Shown in pieces: positions 16,950 through 25,266 of a stretch of 64,000 bases of DNA; the first letter of the stretch is position 1; the number at the start of each line of letters is the position of its first letter. Made by a program: the position numbers and the translations under genes. Under the pieces are notes generated by a model. That model was not told the DNA's origin, ran no database searches, and saw only the letters and a program-made list of their open reading frames with translations. This DNA comes from Hyphomicrobium sp. ghe19 (GTDB lineage: Bacteria; Pseudomonadota; Alphaproteobacteria; Rhizobiales; Hyphomicrobiaceae), in contig NZ_LR743509.1 of the NCBI RefSeq assembly GCF_902712875.1, positions 496,001 to 560,000 of the forward strand. Reading direction: 5' to 3'.

Positions 16950-17708
16950 ATGAGCGACATCATCGTGTCTTCACGCGATACGCGGATAGAGGGCGAAAGC
17001 CCTCTTGACGCGGTTTCGTTTTCGAACGTGCGGTATTCGTGGCCTGGGCCATCGCCGTTCTCGCTGACGATCAAGAAATTCACGCTGGGGCGCGAGGAAA
17101 AACTTCTGCTCGTCGGCCCGTCGGGAAGCGGCAAGAGCACGTTTCTCAGTTTGCTTGCAGGCATCGTTGCGCCGACCGAAGGGCGGATCGATGTGCTTGG
17201 AACGGAGATGGCAAAGCTCAGCGGTTCCGGGCGCGACCGGTTTCGCGTCGACCACTTCGGCATCATCTTCCAGATGTTCAATCTACTCCCTTATGCATCT
17301 CTCATCGACAACGTGCTGCTTCCGCTCCGGTTCTCGCGCACGCGGCGGGCCAATGCGCTCGCCGAAGGATCGCTCGATGCGGTTGCGAGGGGTTTGCTTG
17401 CGGCGCTCGGTCTCGACGAGACGGTTGTCGCGACCGTCAAAGCGGCGAACCTTAGCGTCGGCCAGCAACAGCGTGTCGCCGCGGCACGGGCGTTGATTGG
17501 TGCGCCGCCGATCCTTGTTGCGGACGAGCCGACTTCCGCACTCGATCGAAACACGGAAGAAGCGTTTCTGAAGCTCCTATTCGCGCAAAGTGAGAAGGCC
17601 GGCACGAGCGTCATCATGGTCAGTCACGATGAAGGATTGGCCCCACATTTTGACCGCGTGGTGCGTCTTCAGGACATTGCCGTCTCATCGCGAGGTGCCC
17701 AGCAATGA
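16950..17708 (+). CDS. ABC transporter ATP-binding protein (MacB/LolD-like, Zrg cluster)
   Basis: The 252-residue ATPase has Walker A (LLVGPSGSGKSTFLSLLAG), Q-loop (IFQMFNLLPY), a slightly altered signature LSVGQQQRVAAARAL, Walker B (ILVADEPTSALD) and the switch histidine in VIMVSHDE. It belongs with transporters whose permease is of the FtsX/MacB type. The ATG at 16950 is preferred; an in-frame GTG lies at 16944. It overlaps the permease gene by 4 bp. With the DUF2796 and DUF3299 genes it makes up a Zrg-like system. Confidence 0.88.
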   Translation: MSDIIVSSRDTRIEGESPLDAVSFSNVRYSWPGPSPFSLTIKKFTLGREEKLLLVGPSGSGKSTFLSLLAGIVAPTEGRIDVLGTEMAKLSGSGRDRFRVDHFGIIFQMFNLLPYASLIDNVLLPLRFSRTRRANALAEGSLDAVARGLLAALGLDETVVATVKAANLSVGQQQRVAAARALIGAPPILVADEPTSALDRNTEEAFLKLLFAQSEKAGTSVIMVSHDEGLAPHFDRVVRLQDIAVSSRGAQQ

Positions 17709-18964
17709 TGATCTTTCGCCTCGCATTTCAATCGTTGATGAACCGCTGGGTGACGGCATGTCTGACGGTGCTCGCGATAGCGTTCAGCGTCATGCTGCTG
17801 CTCGGCGTCGAGAAAGTGCGGACAGGGGCGCGGCAAAGCTTCGCCGATACGATTTCGGGAACGGATCTGATCGTCGGCGCGCGTAGCGGCAGTCTCAACC
17901 TGCTTCTCTATTCCGTTTTCCGCATCGGCAACGCGACCAACAATGTCACGTGGAAGACCTATCAGGACATCGCGAAGATGCCTGAAGTCAAATGGATCGT
18001 TCCGATATCGCTCGGGGACAGTCACCATGGCTTCCGCGTGCTCGGAACGAATGGCGATTACTTCACGCATTACAAATTCCGCCGCGGGCAGAGCATGACG
18101 TTTACTGCCGGTGGTCCGTTCGCCGATTTGTTCGATGCGGTCATAGGGTCAGACGTTGCCGACGCGCTCGGCTACAAAGTGGGCGACAAGATCATCGTCG
18201 CGCACGGAGTCGGATCGATCTCGTTTATCGAACACGAGGACAAACCGTTCCGCGTTTCCGGTATCCTTGCGAAGACCGGGACGCCGATAGACCGGACGGT
18301 TCACGTCAGTCTCGAGGCCATCGAAGCCATTCACATCGATTGGCAGAGCGGGGCACCGGTTCCGGGCGAAAGCATCTCGGCCGATGCGGTTCGCAAGATG
18401 GATCTCACGCCGCACGCGATCACGGCAGCGATGGTCGGTCTCGACTCGAAGCTTGCGACATTCAAGGTTCAGCGGCGGATCAATGATTATGCCGAGGAGC
18501 CGCTGTCGGCGATCATGCCGGGCGTCGCGCTGCAGGAGCTGTGGGGCCTCATCGGTACGGCCGAGACGGCTCTATCGGTCGTCTCAGCGATGGTCGTCGC
18601 GACGGCGCTGCTCGGGATGGTGACGATGATCCTGACCACGCTCAACGAGCGACGACGCGAAATGGCTATCCTGCGTTCGGTCGGGGCAACGCCCACAACA
18701 GTGCTCGGCCTCCTTGCGGCCGAGGGCGGGTTGCTGACGCTTGCCGGCGTCATCGCGGGTACTGTCGGCCTTTATGTGGGTCTTTATCTGGCGCGTCCGT
18801 ACATCGATCACACGTACGGGCTGAGCCTTGCGATTGATCCGCCGCGCGCCGACGAATGGATGAAGCTCGGCTTGATCGTCGCTGCCGGGTTCGTCGCCGG
18901 ATTGTTGCCTGCGATCCGTGCTTACCGGCTGTCTCTGGCGGACGGCATGATGGTCAGAGTGTGA
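17705..18964 (+). CDS. ABC transporter permease, FtsX/MacB type (Zrg cluster)
   Basis: The 419-residue protein has the MacB/FtsX layout: one membrane segment at about residues 14-36 (VTACLTVLAIAFSVMLLLG), a large periplasmic domain (about 40-270), then three membrane segments (around 280-310, 335-365 and 385-410). The LRSVGATPTTVLGLL stretch is the cytoplasmic loop typical of FtsX permeases. It overlaps the ATPase gene by 4 bp and is followed 29 bp later by the DUF3299 gene. Confidence 0.87.
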   Translation: MMIFRLAFQSLMNRWVTACLTVLAIAFSVMLLLGVEKVRTGARQSFADTISGTDLIVGARSGSLNLLLYSVFRIGNATNNVTWKTYQDIAKMPEVKWIVPISLGDSHHGFRVLGTNGDYFTHYKFRRGQSMTFTAGGPFADLFDAVIGSDVADALGYKVGDKIIVAHGVGSISFIEHEDKPFRVSGILAKTGTPIDRTVHVSLEAIEAIHIDWQSGAPVPGESISADAVRKMDLTPHAITAAMVGLDSKLATFKVQRRINDYAEEPLSAIMPGVALQELWGLIGTAETALSVVSAMVVATALLGMVTMILTTLNERRREMAILRSVGATPTTVLGLLAAEGGLLTLAGVIAGTVGLYVGLYLARPYIDHTYGLSLAIDPPRADEWMKLGLIVAAGFVAGLLPAIRAYRLSLADGMMVRV

Positions 18965-18993
18965 GCACGCTCATTTTTTGAAAGGGTGCGGAT

Positions 18994-19569
18994 ATGGCAT
19001 CGAAATATGTTTTCGCTCTAAGCGTCATGCTCAATCTGATGCTCGCGGTCGCGTCGTCGTCGAACGCCGGCGCCGATACACCGCGGCAACTCAAGTGGGC
19101 CGATCTCGTTCCAAAGAGCGTTCCGGCGGCATCGACAATGCAGTCCAAGACGTTTTTCGGCGGCTCCGTGCCGCCGACGACGGATGCGGGGCCTCCTCCG
19201 CCTCCGCTTCCCGAGGGCAAGTTCATGGCGGTTAAGCGCCGGCAGCCCGGCAGCGATCGTCCGCCTGCAATCGTCGCGGAGCTTGACGGACAAAGCGTTT
19301 CGATCGGCGGTTACGTCGTTCCTCTGGACTTCGATGCGACGACGGTGAAGGAATTTCTTCTCGTGCCGTTCGTCGGGGCCTGCATTCACGTGCCGCCGCC
19401 GCCGGCCAATCAGATCATCTACGTGAAGACAGACAAAGGGTTTGAAGTCGGCGGTATGTTCGATCCGGTGACGGTGACCGGTAAAATCAACACGAGTGAA
19501 GCGTTCACGGGGCTCGCCGACGCCGGTTATACGATCACGGCTGACAGCGTGGAGCTAAGAAAGCAGTAG
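18994..19569 (+). CDS. Secreted DUF3299 protein of the zinc-type cluster
   Basis: The 191-residue protein has an N-terminal signal segment (VFALSVMLNLMLAVASSS), a Pro-rich stretch (GPPPPPLPEG) and a DUF3299-type domain: VSIGGYVVPLDFDATTVKEF followed by LLVPFVGACIHVPPPPANQI. DUF3299 proteins accompany DUF2796 and ABC genes in Zrg-type clusters; their role is not known. The conserved GACIHVPPPP motif with Cys and His may bind metal. It is the last gene of this cluster; 242 bp of noncoding sequence follow. Confidence 0.82.
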   Translation: MASKYVFALSVMLNLMLAVASSSNAGADTPRQLKWADLVPKSVPAASTMQSKTFFGGSVPPTTDAGPPPPPLPEGKFMAVKRRQPGSDRPPAIVAELDGQSVSIGGYVVPLDFDATTVKEFLLVPFVGACIHVPPPPANQIIYVKTDKGFEVGGMFDPVTVTGKINTSEAFTGLADAGYTITADSVELRKQ

Positions 19570-19725
19570 CTGCAACGGAGCGGGCGTTCACGTTTTCCGC
19601 CATGAATGCGTCCTCGCATTCTGTGCGGGGCGACGCGAAAATTTCGCTTTATCGTTCTGCCTTAGATTTCCATTTTAGCGGATGGGAGCCCGGCAGCGTT
19701 GGGGTTTCGAGCAGCGAAACGTCTA

Positions 19726-19750
19726 ATAAGCTCAGCATTTCTTCTTCGTT
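19726..19750 (+). promoter_or_regulatory. Sulfate-locus 25-bp motif, copy 1 (before sbp)
   Basis: ATAAGCTCAGCA followed by TTTCTTCTTCGTT, ending 61 bp before the sbp start. Two close matches occur in the window, at 23476-23500 and 24243-24267, both ahead of genes of the sulfate locus. Shared positions read ATAnGCTnA...TTnTTCGTT. I infer a binding site for the CysB-like LysR regulator encoded at 27253, or for the XRE regulator. Confidence 0.6.
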
Positions 19751-19811
19751 CGTCGGCGCGATAGCGCTGGATAGGTTCACTCTCAAGCCAATTCCAACTT
19801 GAGAGGTTCTG

Positions 19812-20846
19812 ATGTCGTTCCTACCCCTGACCCGCAGATCAGCCATCGGGGCCGTGCTTGGCCTCGGCCTCGCCGGGCTTTCCGGCTACGCTTCCGCTGC
19901 AGAGATCTCGCTGCTCAACGTATCCTACGATCCGACGCGCGAACTCTATCAAGCGTATAATGTGGCCTTCGCGAAGTACTGGAAGGCGAAGACGGGTGAT
20001 GACGTCACCATCAAGCAGTCGCATGGCGGTTCCGGCAAGCAGGCTCGCTCGGTCATCGACGGCATCGATGCCGATGTCGTGACGCTCGCACTCGCGGGGG
20101 ACGTCGACTCGCTCCACAAGAACGGCGATCTCGTCAAAGCTGATTGGATCAAGAGCCTTCCCGACAACTCGGCTCCGTATACCTCGACAATCGTCTTCCT
20201 CGTCCGCAAGGGCAATCCAAAGGGCATCAAGGATTGGTCGGATCTCGCGAAAGACGGCATCGAAGTTGTCACTCCGAACCCGAAGACGTCGGGCGGCGCG
20301 CGCTGGAACTATCTTGCAGCCTGGGGTTATGCGCTGAAGCAGCCCGGCGGTAGCGACGCGACGGCGAAAGATTTGGTCAGCAAGATCTACAAGAACACCA
20401 AAGTTCTCGACTCGGGCGCGCGTGGTTCGACGACGACATTCGTCGAACGCGGTATTGGCGACGTGCTGATTGCCTGGGAAAACGAAGCCTATCTCTCGGT
20501 TAAAGAGCTTGGTCCCGACAAGTTCGAGATCGTTACTCCGTCTATCTCAATTCTTGCTGAGCCGAGCGTTGCCGTCGTCGACAAGGTCGTCGACAAGCGT
20601 GGCACCCGGGCTGTTGCCGAGGAATATCTGAAGCATCTCTACAGCGAAGAAGGCCAGGAAATCGCGGCGAAGAACTTCTATCGTCCCCGCGACGAGAAGG
20701 TTGCGCAGAAATATGCGAGCCAGTTTGGACCGGTGAAGACCTTCACGATCGATGAAGTTTTCGGCGGCTGGGGCAAGGCCCAGGCGGAACACTTCAAGGA
20801 CGGCGGCGTGTTCGATCAGATCTACACGCCCGGCAACAAGAGCTGA
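19812..20846 (+). CDS. sbp: Sulfate ABC transporter substrate-binding protein
   Basis: The 344-residue periplasmic binding protein captures sulfate (perhaps thiosulfate) for the CysTWA importer. A signal peptide ends near residue 29 (SGYASAAE). The mature part has [53 protein letters not shown] and [16 protein letters not shown], all hallmarks of Sbp/CysP. The permease and ATPase genes lie 3.6 kb downstream, an unusual separation caused by a hydrolase, a porin and a regulator. A 25-bp shared motif lies in its promoter region. Confidence 0.94.
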   Translation: MSFLPLTRRSAIGAVLGLGLAGLSGYASAAEISLLNVSYDPTRELYQAYNVAFAKYWKAKTGDDVTIKQSHGGSGKQARSVIDGIDADVVTLALAGDVDSLHKNGDLVKADWIKSLPDNSAPYTSTIVFLVRKGNPKGIKDWSDLAKDGIEVVTPNPKTSGGARWNYLAAWGYALKQPGGSDATAKDLVSKIYKNTKVLDSGARGSTTTFVERGIGDVLIAWENEAYLSVKELGPDKFEIVTPSISILAEPSVAVVDKVVDKRGTRAVAEEYLKHLYSEEGQEIAAKNFYRPRDEKVAQKYASQFGPVKTFTIDEVFGGWGKAQAEHFKDGGVFDQIYTPGNKS

Positions 20847-20868
20847 ACGTCTCACTAGAAACTGAATT

Positions 20869-20934
20869 CGTGCGTCGCCTTCTCGGCCGGAAGCTCCTCC
20901 AGACCATTTCGGAAAGAGAACTGGGCGACGCACG
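20869..20934 (+). other. Structured 3' region after sbp with CUCCUCC loop
   Basis: An 11-bp perfect inverted repeat (CGTGCGTCGCC at 20869-20879 and its complement at 20924-20934), extended by TTCTC/GAGAA, frames an apical region containing CTCCTCC, which is complementary to ribosome-binding sites. There is no T tract, so it is not a simple terminator. It may stabilise the sbp 3' end or be a small RNA released from it. The rest of 20847-21138 holds only a further short GCCGGC hairpin near 21030. Confidence 0.4.
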
Positions 20935-21138
20935 AAGCAGGACGTTTGATCACTTCGTCACGGAATTCGAAACAATGCTGATGTCAGGACGTGGTCGAGA
21001 AAGGTGTTGCGGGTCGTTTGTCCGCTAGCCGGCGCAGGAGCCGGCGACTGCCATTCGAGCGGCGCGCGAAGTCCGCCGCAGGCCCGAACAGACCAGAGCC
21101 AATTTCCGTTGGATGGCTCAGCATCAAGGGTGAATTCA

Positions 21139-21861
21139 ATGTCGACAACTCTCATCGTACCCGGCCTCCGATCGAGTGGGCCTACGCACTGGCAAACCTG
21201 GCTCGAGCGCCGCGTCAGCGGCAGCGTCCGCATCACGCAGCGGGACTGGAACGATCCTCATCTGCCCGAATGGTCGGCGCGCGTCCGTCGCGAAATTGTG
21301 CGCGCAACGGGACCGATCTTCATCGCTGGGCATTCGTTCGGAGCCTTGGCCGCCGTACAGGCCGCAAGCGATCACGCTGAGCGAATCACCGGAGCACTTC
21401 TTGTCGCTCCGGCGGATCCCGAAGCCTTCGGGGTCGCCGAATTCCTGCCGACGAAGCCTTTGGGCTTTCCCGTCATCCTCGTTGCCAGCAGGAACGACCC
21501 TTGGATGGCGATCGAGAAGGCGCGTCGCTGGGCTGATCTCTGGCGAGCCGATTTCATCGATCTCGGCGAGGCCGGGCACATCAATTCCGAGGCCGGCTTC
21601 GGCCCGTGGCCGGAAGGTCTCGCGCTGCTTGAAAGGCTACGGCGAGCCGGAGAATTTCGCTCGGCGGCTGAACGGCTTGCGGCTTTGGATTTGTCTCAGT
21701 CTCAGCCTTTGCAACGGCACTGGCTCGCGCGCCGGCGATATGCGTTGGGACGGGGCGCACAATCCATCGATCATCGCGATCTCGCCGGCGCCGCGGCGCT
21801 GCTTCGCGCAGCCGGTTGGACCGTGGGTGCGCCGAGGGTGACAGCCCAAGGTGCAAGATAG
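21139..21861 (+). CDS. RBBP9/YdeN-type alpha/beta hydrolase
   Basis: The first 180 residues match the small serine hydrolases of the RBBP9/YdeN family: LIVPGLRSSGPTHWQTWLE, WNDPHLPEWSARV, the nucleophile in AGHSFGALAA, SRNDPWM and GEAGHINSEAGFGPWPEGL with the catalytic histidine. The last 60 residues are an extra Arg/Ala-rich tail beyond the usual length. I start at the ATG at 21139 (MSTTLIVPG); the frame is open upstream to 21004 but that part has no family match. Substrate unknown. Its place just after sbp suggests no obvious link to sulfate. Confidence 0.83.
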   Translation: MSTTLIVPGLRSSGPTHWQTWLERRVSGSVRITQRDWNDPHLPEWSARVRREIVRATGPIFIAGHSFGALAAVQAASDHAERITGALLVAPADPEAFGVAEFLPTKPLGFPVILVASRNDPWMAIEKARRWADLWRADFIDLGEAGHINSEAGFGPWPEGLALLERLRRAGEFRSAAERLAALDLSQSQPLQRHWLARRRYALGRGAQSIDHRDLAGAAALLRAAGWTVGAPRVTAQGAR

Positions 21862-21995
21862 TCACTCCGCTATTGCAGATGTACGTGCCACTGAGGATAT
21901 GTAATTGACTTGGAGAAGGGATCGTAAAAAATAGCTGAGAAATCAATGAACTAATCAGAAGTTCATCTAATTAAACAGACGGGGGTCTGAAGTAC

Positions 21996-23327
21996 ATGAA
22001 ACTAGTAACGAGAAAGGGACGCCTCTGGGGTGTCTCGGTAGCTGCCTTGATGGTTGGCGGATGGGCGATGCCCGTAGCCGCTGCCGATCTCGGCGGCGAT
22101 TGCTGCGCGGATCTCGAAGAGCGCGTTGCGGAACTCGAAGCTACAACGGCTCGCAAAGGCAACCGTAAGGTCAGCCTGACGGTTTCGGGCTGGGTGAACG
22201 AGAGCGTGATCTGGTGGGACGACGGCAGCGAGAGGAATGCTTACGTCGGTACGAACCCTGTTGAGCAATCCCGTTTCCGCTTCGTCGGCGACGCGAAGAT
22301 AAACGCAGATTGGTCGGCGGGTTATGTGCTTGAGATCGGCGTATTTGGCGGCAACCTCGGTAAGGCCGACCAGGACAACCCGGATGGCGCGACTGGCGCC
22401 AACAGCCTTTCGGTTCGCAAAAGCAACTGGTACTTAAAGAGCAAGACGTTCGGTAAAGTTTCCGTTGGTCAGGAAAGCACGGCGACCTACCATTTGCTCG
22501 ACGATGCCGACACGTCTTTGACGCGTAATTTTTACGACGCTGAAGGTCCTCCTGACTATCTGCAGTCGTTTTACCTGCGCGATAAGGCTGGGAATCGGAT
22601 TCCGTCTGGCTCTTCAAACTTGAAGTGGGGGGACGCGCTCCGCGGTTTCAACAACTCGACGCCAGGCGATGACGGACGCCGGAACGTTGTGCGTTACGAG
22701 TCGCCGACGTTCGCGGGCTTCAGTGTTGCGACCGCCTGGGGCGAGGACGACATCTGGGATGCCGCTGTGATCTACAAGGGCGAGTCCGGAGATTTCAACT
22801 ACAACGCGCGGGCCGGATATGGCCAGTCTACGGATGGCTTCTCGACACCGTGCCACGGCTCCGGCTCTTCGCCTGATAACGCTCTCAATTGCGAGTGGTG
22901 GGGCGTTTCGGCGTTCCTGCAGCACGCGCCAACGGGTTTGTTCGTCTACGGCGGATACGGCAAGCAGCACGACGGCTCGAACAACCCCGCCATCGACGCT
23001 AAGATACTCGATAAAGACAGCACGACCTGGTTCGTGCAGGGTGGCATCGAAAAGAAGTGGATCCCGCTGGGTAAGACCAACGTATTCGGTATGTACCGCC
23101 AGGATGACTCCGGTTCTGACGTGACCGGCACGGGCACTATCAGAACAACGGGTGCCAACATCGATTTCTGGGCAGTTGGTGCTGCGCAGAACATCGAAGC
23201 TGCTGAAGCGACCCTCTATCTCATCTATCAGCATGCTGATGGTGATGTGACGGTCGGCACGAATACGTCAGCCACCGAGTTGTCGGCGATGCAGCAGGTC
23301 ATCGGCGGTATGAAGATCAACTTCTAA
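21996..23327 (+). CDS. Outer-membrane porin
   Basis: A 443-residue alphaproteobacterial porin with a signal peptide ending AAADLGGDCC, a short coiled coil (ADLEERVAELEA), then alternating beta-strands such as VSLTVSGWVNESVIWWDD and RRNVVRYESPTFAGFSVATAW. It ends with Phe (GGMKINF), the signal used by the outer-membrane insertion machinery. A TTGACT hexamer at 21905 may be the -35 of its promoter. A strong terminator follows. It probably gives general diffusion of anions; its presence within the sulfate locus makes a role in sulfate entry possible but unproven. Confidence 0.88.
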   Translation: MKLVTRKGRLWGVSVAALMVGGWAMPVAAADLGGDCCADLEERVAELEATTARKGNRKVSLTVSGWVNESVIWWDDGSERNAYVGTNPVEQSRFRFVGDAKINADWSAGYVLEIGVFGGNLGKADQDNPDGATGANSLSVRKSNWYLKSKTFGKVSVGQESTATYHLLDDADTSLTRNFYDAEGPPDYLQSFYLRDKAGNRIPSGSSNLKWGDALRGFNNSTPGDDGRRNVVRYESPTFAGFSVATAWGEDDIWDAAVIYKGESGDFNYNARAGYGQSTDGFSTPCHGSGSSPDNALNCEWWGVSAFLQHAPTGLFVYGGYGKQHDGSNNPAIDAKILDKDSTTWFVQGGIEKKWIPLGKTNVFGMYRQDDSGSDVTGTGTIRTTGANIDFWAVGAAQNIEAAEATLYLIYQHADGDVTVGTNTSATELSAMQQVIGGMKINF

Positions 23328-23383
23328 GACGGCGCTGCCGCTTCGGAAGTCAGGAAACGTCTGACGCTCCCGTCAGATCACAT

Positions 23384-23423
23384 GCGAGAAGGATGGCTTT
23401 TCAGGCTTTCCTTCTCGCCTTTT
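23384..23423 (+). terminator. Rho-independent terminator after the porin gene
   Basis: A 10-bp stem, GCGAGAAGGA with TCCTTCTCGC, around a 15-nt loop is followed by CTTTTG. It lies 56 bp after the porin stop codon. Confidence 0.78.
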
Positions 23424-23475
23424 GCGCGGAATACGCGCCGCCGCTTGAGCCATGCTCGCAGCAAGCAATTCCCTC

Positions 23476-23500
23476 ATAAGCTCATAACTTCTTCTTCGTT
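23476..23500 (+). promoter_or_regulatory. Sulfate-locus 25-bp motif, copy 2 (before XRE-cupin gene)
   Basis: ATAAGCTCATAA followed by CTTCTTCTTCGTT. It matches copy 1 at 21 of 25 positions by eye and ends 66 bp before the regulator start, nearly the same distance as copy 1 from sbp. Confidence 0.6.
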
Positions 23501-23566
23501 CCGCCGGTATCGCAGCTCGGCTATCCGTATTTGCAGACGCAAAGCGAACTGCGAAAGTCGGCGGCG

Positions 23567-24208
23567 ATGGTAATGGCGAGAAAAGAAGATTTCGAGACTC
23601 TCGAAGGTGCAGACAGCGGCCCGGCGAAGCTTTCCATCATCGTCGGGGAAAATTTGCGTCATCTCAGGCGCAAGAGCGGTCTGTCGTTGGAACAGCTTGG
23701 TATCATCTCGGGCGTCAGCCGCGCGATGCTCGGGCAGATAGAAACGGGCAAGAGCGCGCCGACGATCAACCTATTGGGGCGCATTGCCGAGGCGTTGAAG
23801 GTCTCGGTGCCAAGCCTCATTTCCAGTCCAGGCGTGGGCGGCACGGTCGTTGTCCCGCGCGACCGAGCGACGGTGGTTTCATCGAGCGAAGGCGGTTTTG
23901 TCAGCCGCGCTCTTTTCCCCTGGGGGGATCCACAACGCATTGAAATTTATGAGGTGACGATTGGCGCGCAGCATCGCGAAGTGTTCGCGGCGCAGACAGC
24001 GGGCGCCAAAAAGAACCTCGTCGTCGTCAAGGGCACGGTCGAAATCGTCGTGGGGGAGGATTCTCCTGCCCGGTTGATCGAGGGTGATGCGATCCTCTTC
24101 AATGCGGATACTCCGCATCATTTTCACAATCCGGGGGACGATGACGCAAAAGCATTCTTGGTCGTCACGGGGCTTGATGGTTCCAACTCGCGGGGCCGGC
24201 AGGGTTAA
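23567..24208 (+). CDS. XRE-family transcriptional regulator with C-terminal cupin domain
   Basis: The 213-residue protein has a helix-turn-helix of the Cro/CI type (about 25-80; LRHLRRKSGLSLEQLGIISG and VSRAMLGQIETGKSAPTINL) and a cupin sensor domain (about 105-200; VTIGAQHREVF, VKGTVEIVVGEDS, DTPHHFHNPGDDD with possible metal ligands). Such regulators usually sense a small metabolite. It sits between the porin and the cysTWA operon and has its own copy of the sulfate-locus motif, which suggests control of sulfur metabolism. The ATG at 23567 is chosen; 23573 is an alternative. Confidence 0.86.
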   Translation: MVMARKEDFETLEGADSGPAKLSIIVGENLRHLRRKSGLSLEQLGIISGVSRAMLGQIETGKSAPTINLLGRIAEALKVSVPSLISSPGVGGTVVVPRDRATVVSSSEGGFVSRALFPWGDPQRIEIYEVTIGAQHREVFAAQTAGAKKNLVVVKGTVEIVVGEDSPARLIEGDAILFNADTPHHFHNPGDDDAKAFLVVTGLDGSNSRGRQG

Positions 24209-24242
24209 GGCGACCGCCACCTGAGCAACCCCCGATAATCTC

Positions 24243-24267
24243 ATATGCTTAGCAGCTATTGTTCGTT
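24243..24267 (+). promoter_or_regulatory. Sulfate-locus 25-bp motif, copy 3 (before cysT operon)
   Basis: ATATGCTTAGCA followed by GCTATTGTTCGTT. It matches copy 1 at 19 of 25 positions by eye, with the same length, and ends 60 bp before the small ORF at 24328, again the same spacing as in the other two promoters. Confidence 0.58.
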
Positions 24268-24327
24268 AGCCGTGGCGCGGCTCTCAAATAGTGTGCGGGT
24301 CGGTCGTTTTAGCAGAAAGACGAGTGA

Positions 24328-24423
24328 ATGACTCTCGACGGGACCATTTTCGGCAGGGCGTTTTCCTGGGCCGGCGTTATCGCTGCCGCCGGGTTCGTGG
24401 TCGTGCTGGCTGTGCTGATTTAA
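24328..24423 (+). CDS. Small single-pass membrane peptide (31 residues) upstream of cysT
   Basis: ATG at 24328 opens a 31-codon frame ending at TAA 24421-24423, nine bases before the cysT ATG. The peptide begins MTLDGTIFGRAFSW and ends with one hydrophobic helix (AGVIAAAGFVVVLAVLI), so it would be a membrane peptide with its N-terminus short and neutral. A purine-rich AGAAAGACGAG lies just upstream. Its place between a predicted regulatory site and the permease gene suggests it is translated and may couple to or assist CysTW. I recognise no family. It could also be a chance frame in the leader. Confidence 0.5.
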   Translation: MTLDGTIFGRAFSWAGVIAAAGFVVVLAVLI

Positions 24424-24432
24424 GGGGCGGGG

Positions 24433-25266
24433 ATGTCTGGGGTCAATAAGAGGGTGCTGCCGGGCTTCGGGCTATCGCTCGGGTTTACGCTTGTGTACCT
24501 GTCGCTGATCGTTCTCATTCCGCTGTCGGCCGTCTTTCTCAAGACATCGACGATGAGCTGGGATGAATTCGTGAATGCGGTTGCCGCGCCGCGCGTCGTC
24601 GCGTCCTACAAGTTGACGTTCGGGGCATCGTTTTTGGCGGCGGCGATCAACGCCGTTTTCGGTTTGCTGCTCGCCTGGGGTTTGACGCGCTACACGTTTC
24701 CCGGCCGTAAGATCGTCGACGCGCTCATCGATCTTCCCTTCGCGTTGCCGACGGCTGTTGCGGGTATCGCGCTGACCGCGATCTACGCGAAAAACGGATG
24801 GATCGGCGCGCTTCTCGAACCGCTCGGAATCAAAATCGCTTTCGGCCCTCCGGGCGTTCTCGTCGCGCTGACTTTTATCGGGCTGCCTTTCGTTGTCCGG
24901 ACCGTTCAGCCGGTGCTTGAAGATCTTGAAACAGAGTATGAGGAGGCTGCTGCGAGCCTTGGGGCGACCCGCTGGCAGGCGTTTCAGCGCGTTGTGTTTC
25001 CGACGCTCTTTCCGGCGTTGCTGACCGGTTTCGCGCTGGCATTTGCGCGCGCTGTCGGGGAATACGGATCGGTGATCTTCATCGCCGGGAATATTCCGAT
25101 GGTTTCCGAAATCACGCCGCTCATCATTATCACGAAGCTCGAACAGTTCGACTACAAGGGCGCGACGGCCGTTGCTTCCGTCATGCTGGTCATTTCGTTC
25201 CTGCTGCTCCTCGTGATCAATGGCCTCCAGGCATGGACGGCGCGACGTACGGGGAGGGCGATCTGA
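24433..25266 (+). CDS. cysT: Sulfate ABC transporter permease CysT
   Basis: CysT is one of the two membrane subunits of the sulfate/thiosulfate importer. The 277-residue protein has six predicted membrane segments, with LPFALPTAVAGIALTAIY and the EAA loop EYEEAAASLGATRWQAFQRV that docks on the ATPase. The AAGGGGCGGGG before the ATG is a fair ribosome-binding site. Its stop overlaps the cysW start (TGATG). Also known as cysU. Confidence 0.94.
   Translation: MSGVNKRVLPGFGLSLGFTLVYLSLIVLIPLSAVFLKTSTMSWDEFVNAVAAPRVVASYKLTFGASFLAAAINAVFGLLLAWGLTRYTFPGRKIVDALIDLPFALPTAVAGIALTAIYAKNGWIGALLEPLGIKIAFGPPGVLVALTFIGLPFVVRTVQPVLEDLETEYEEAAASLGATRWQAFQRVVFPTLFPALLTGFALAFARAVGEYGSVIFIAGNIPMVSEITPLIIITKLEQFDYKGATAVASVMLVISFLLLLVINGLQAWTARRTGRAI

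Noticed and set aside
20991..21380. 129-residue frame (Arg-rich) before the RBBP9-type hydrolase
   Set aside because: It overlaps the start of a recognised hydrolase in another frame, has no domain and unusual composition.
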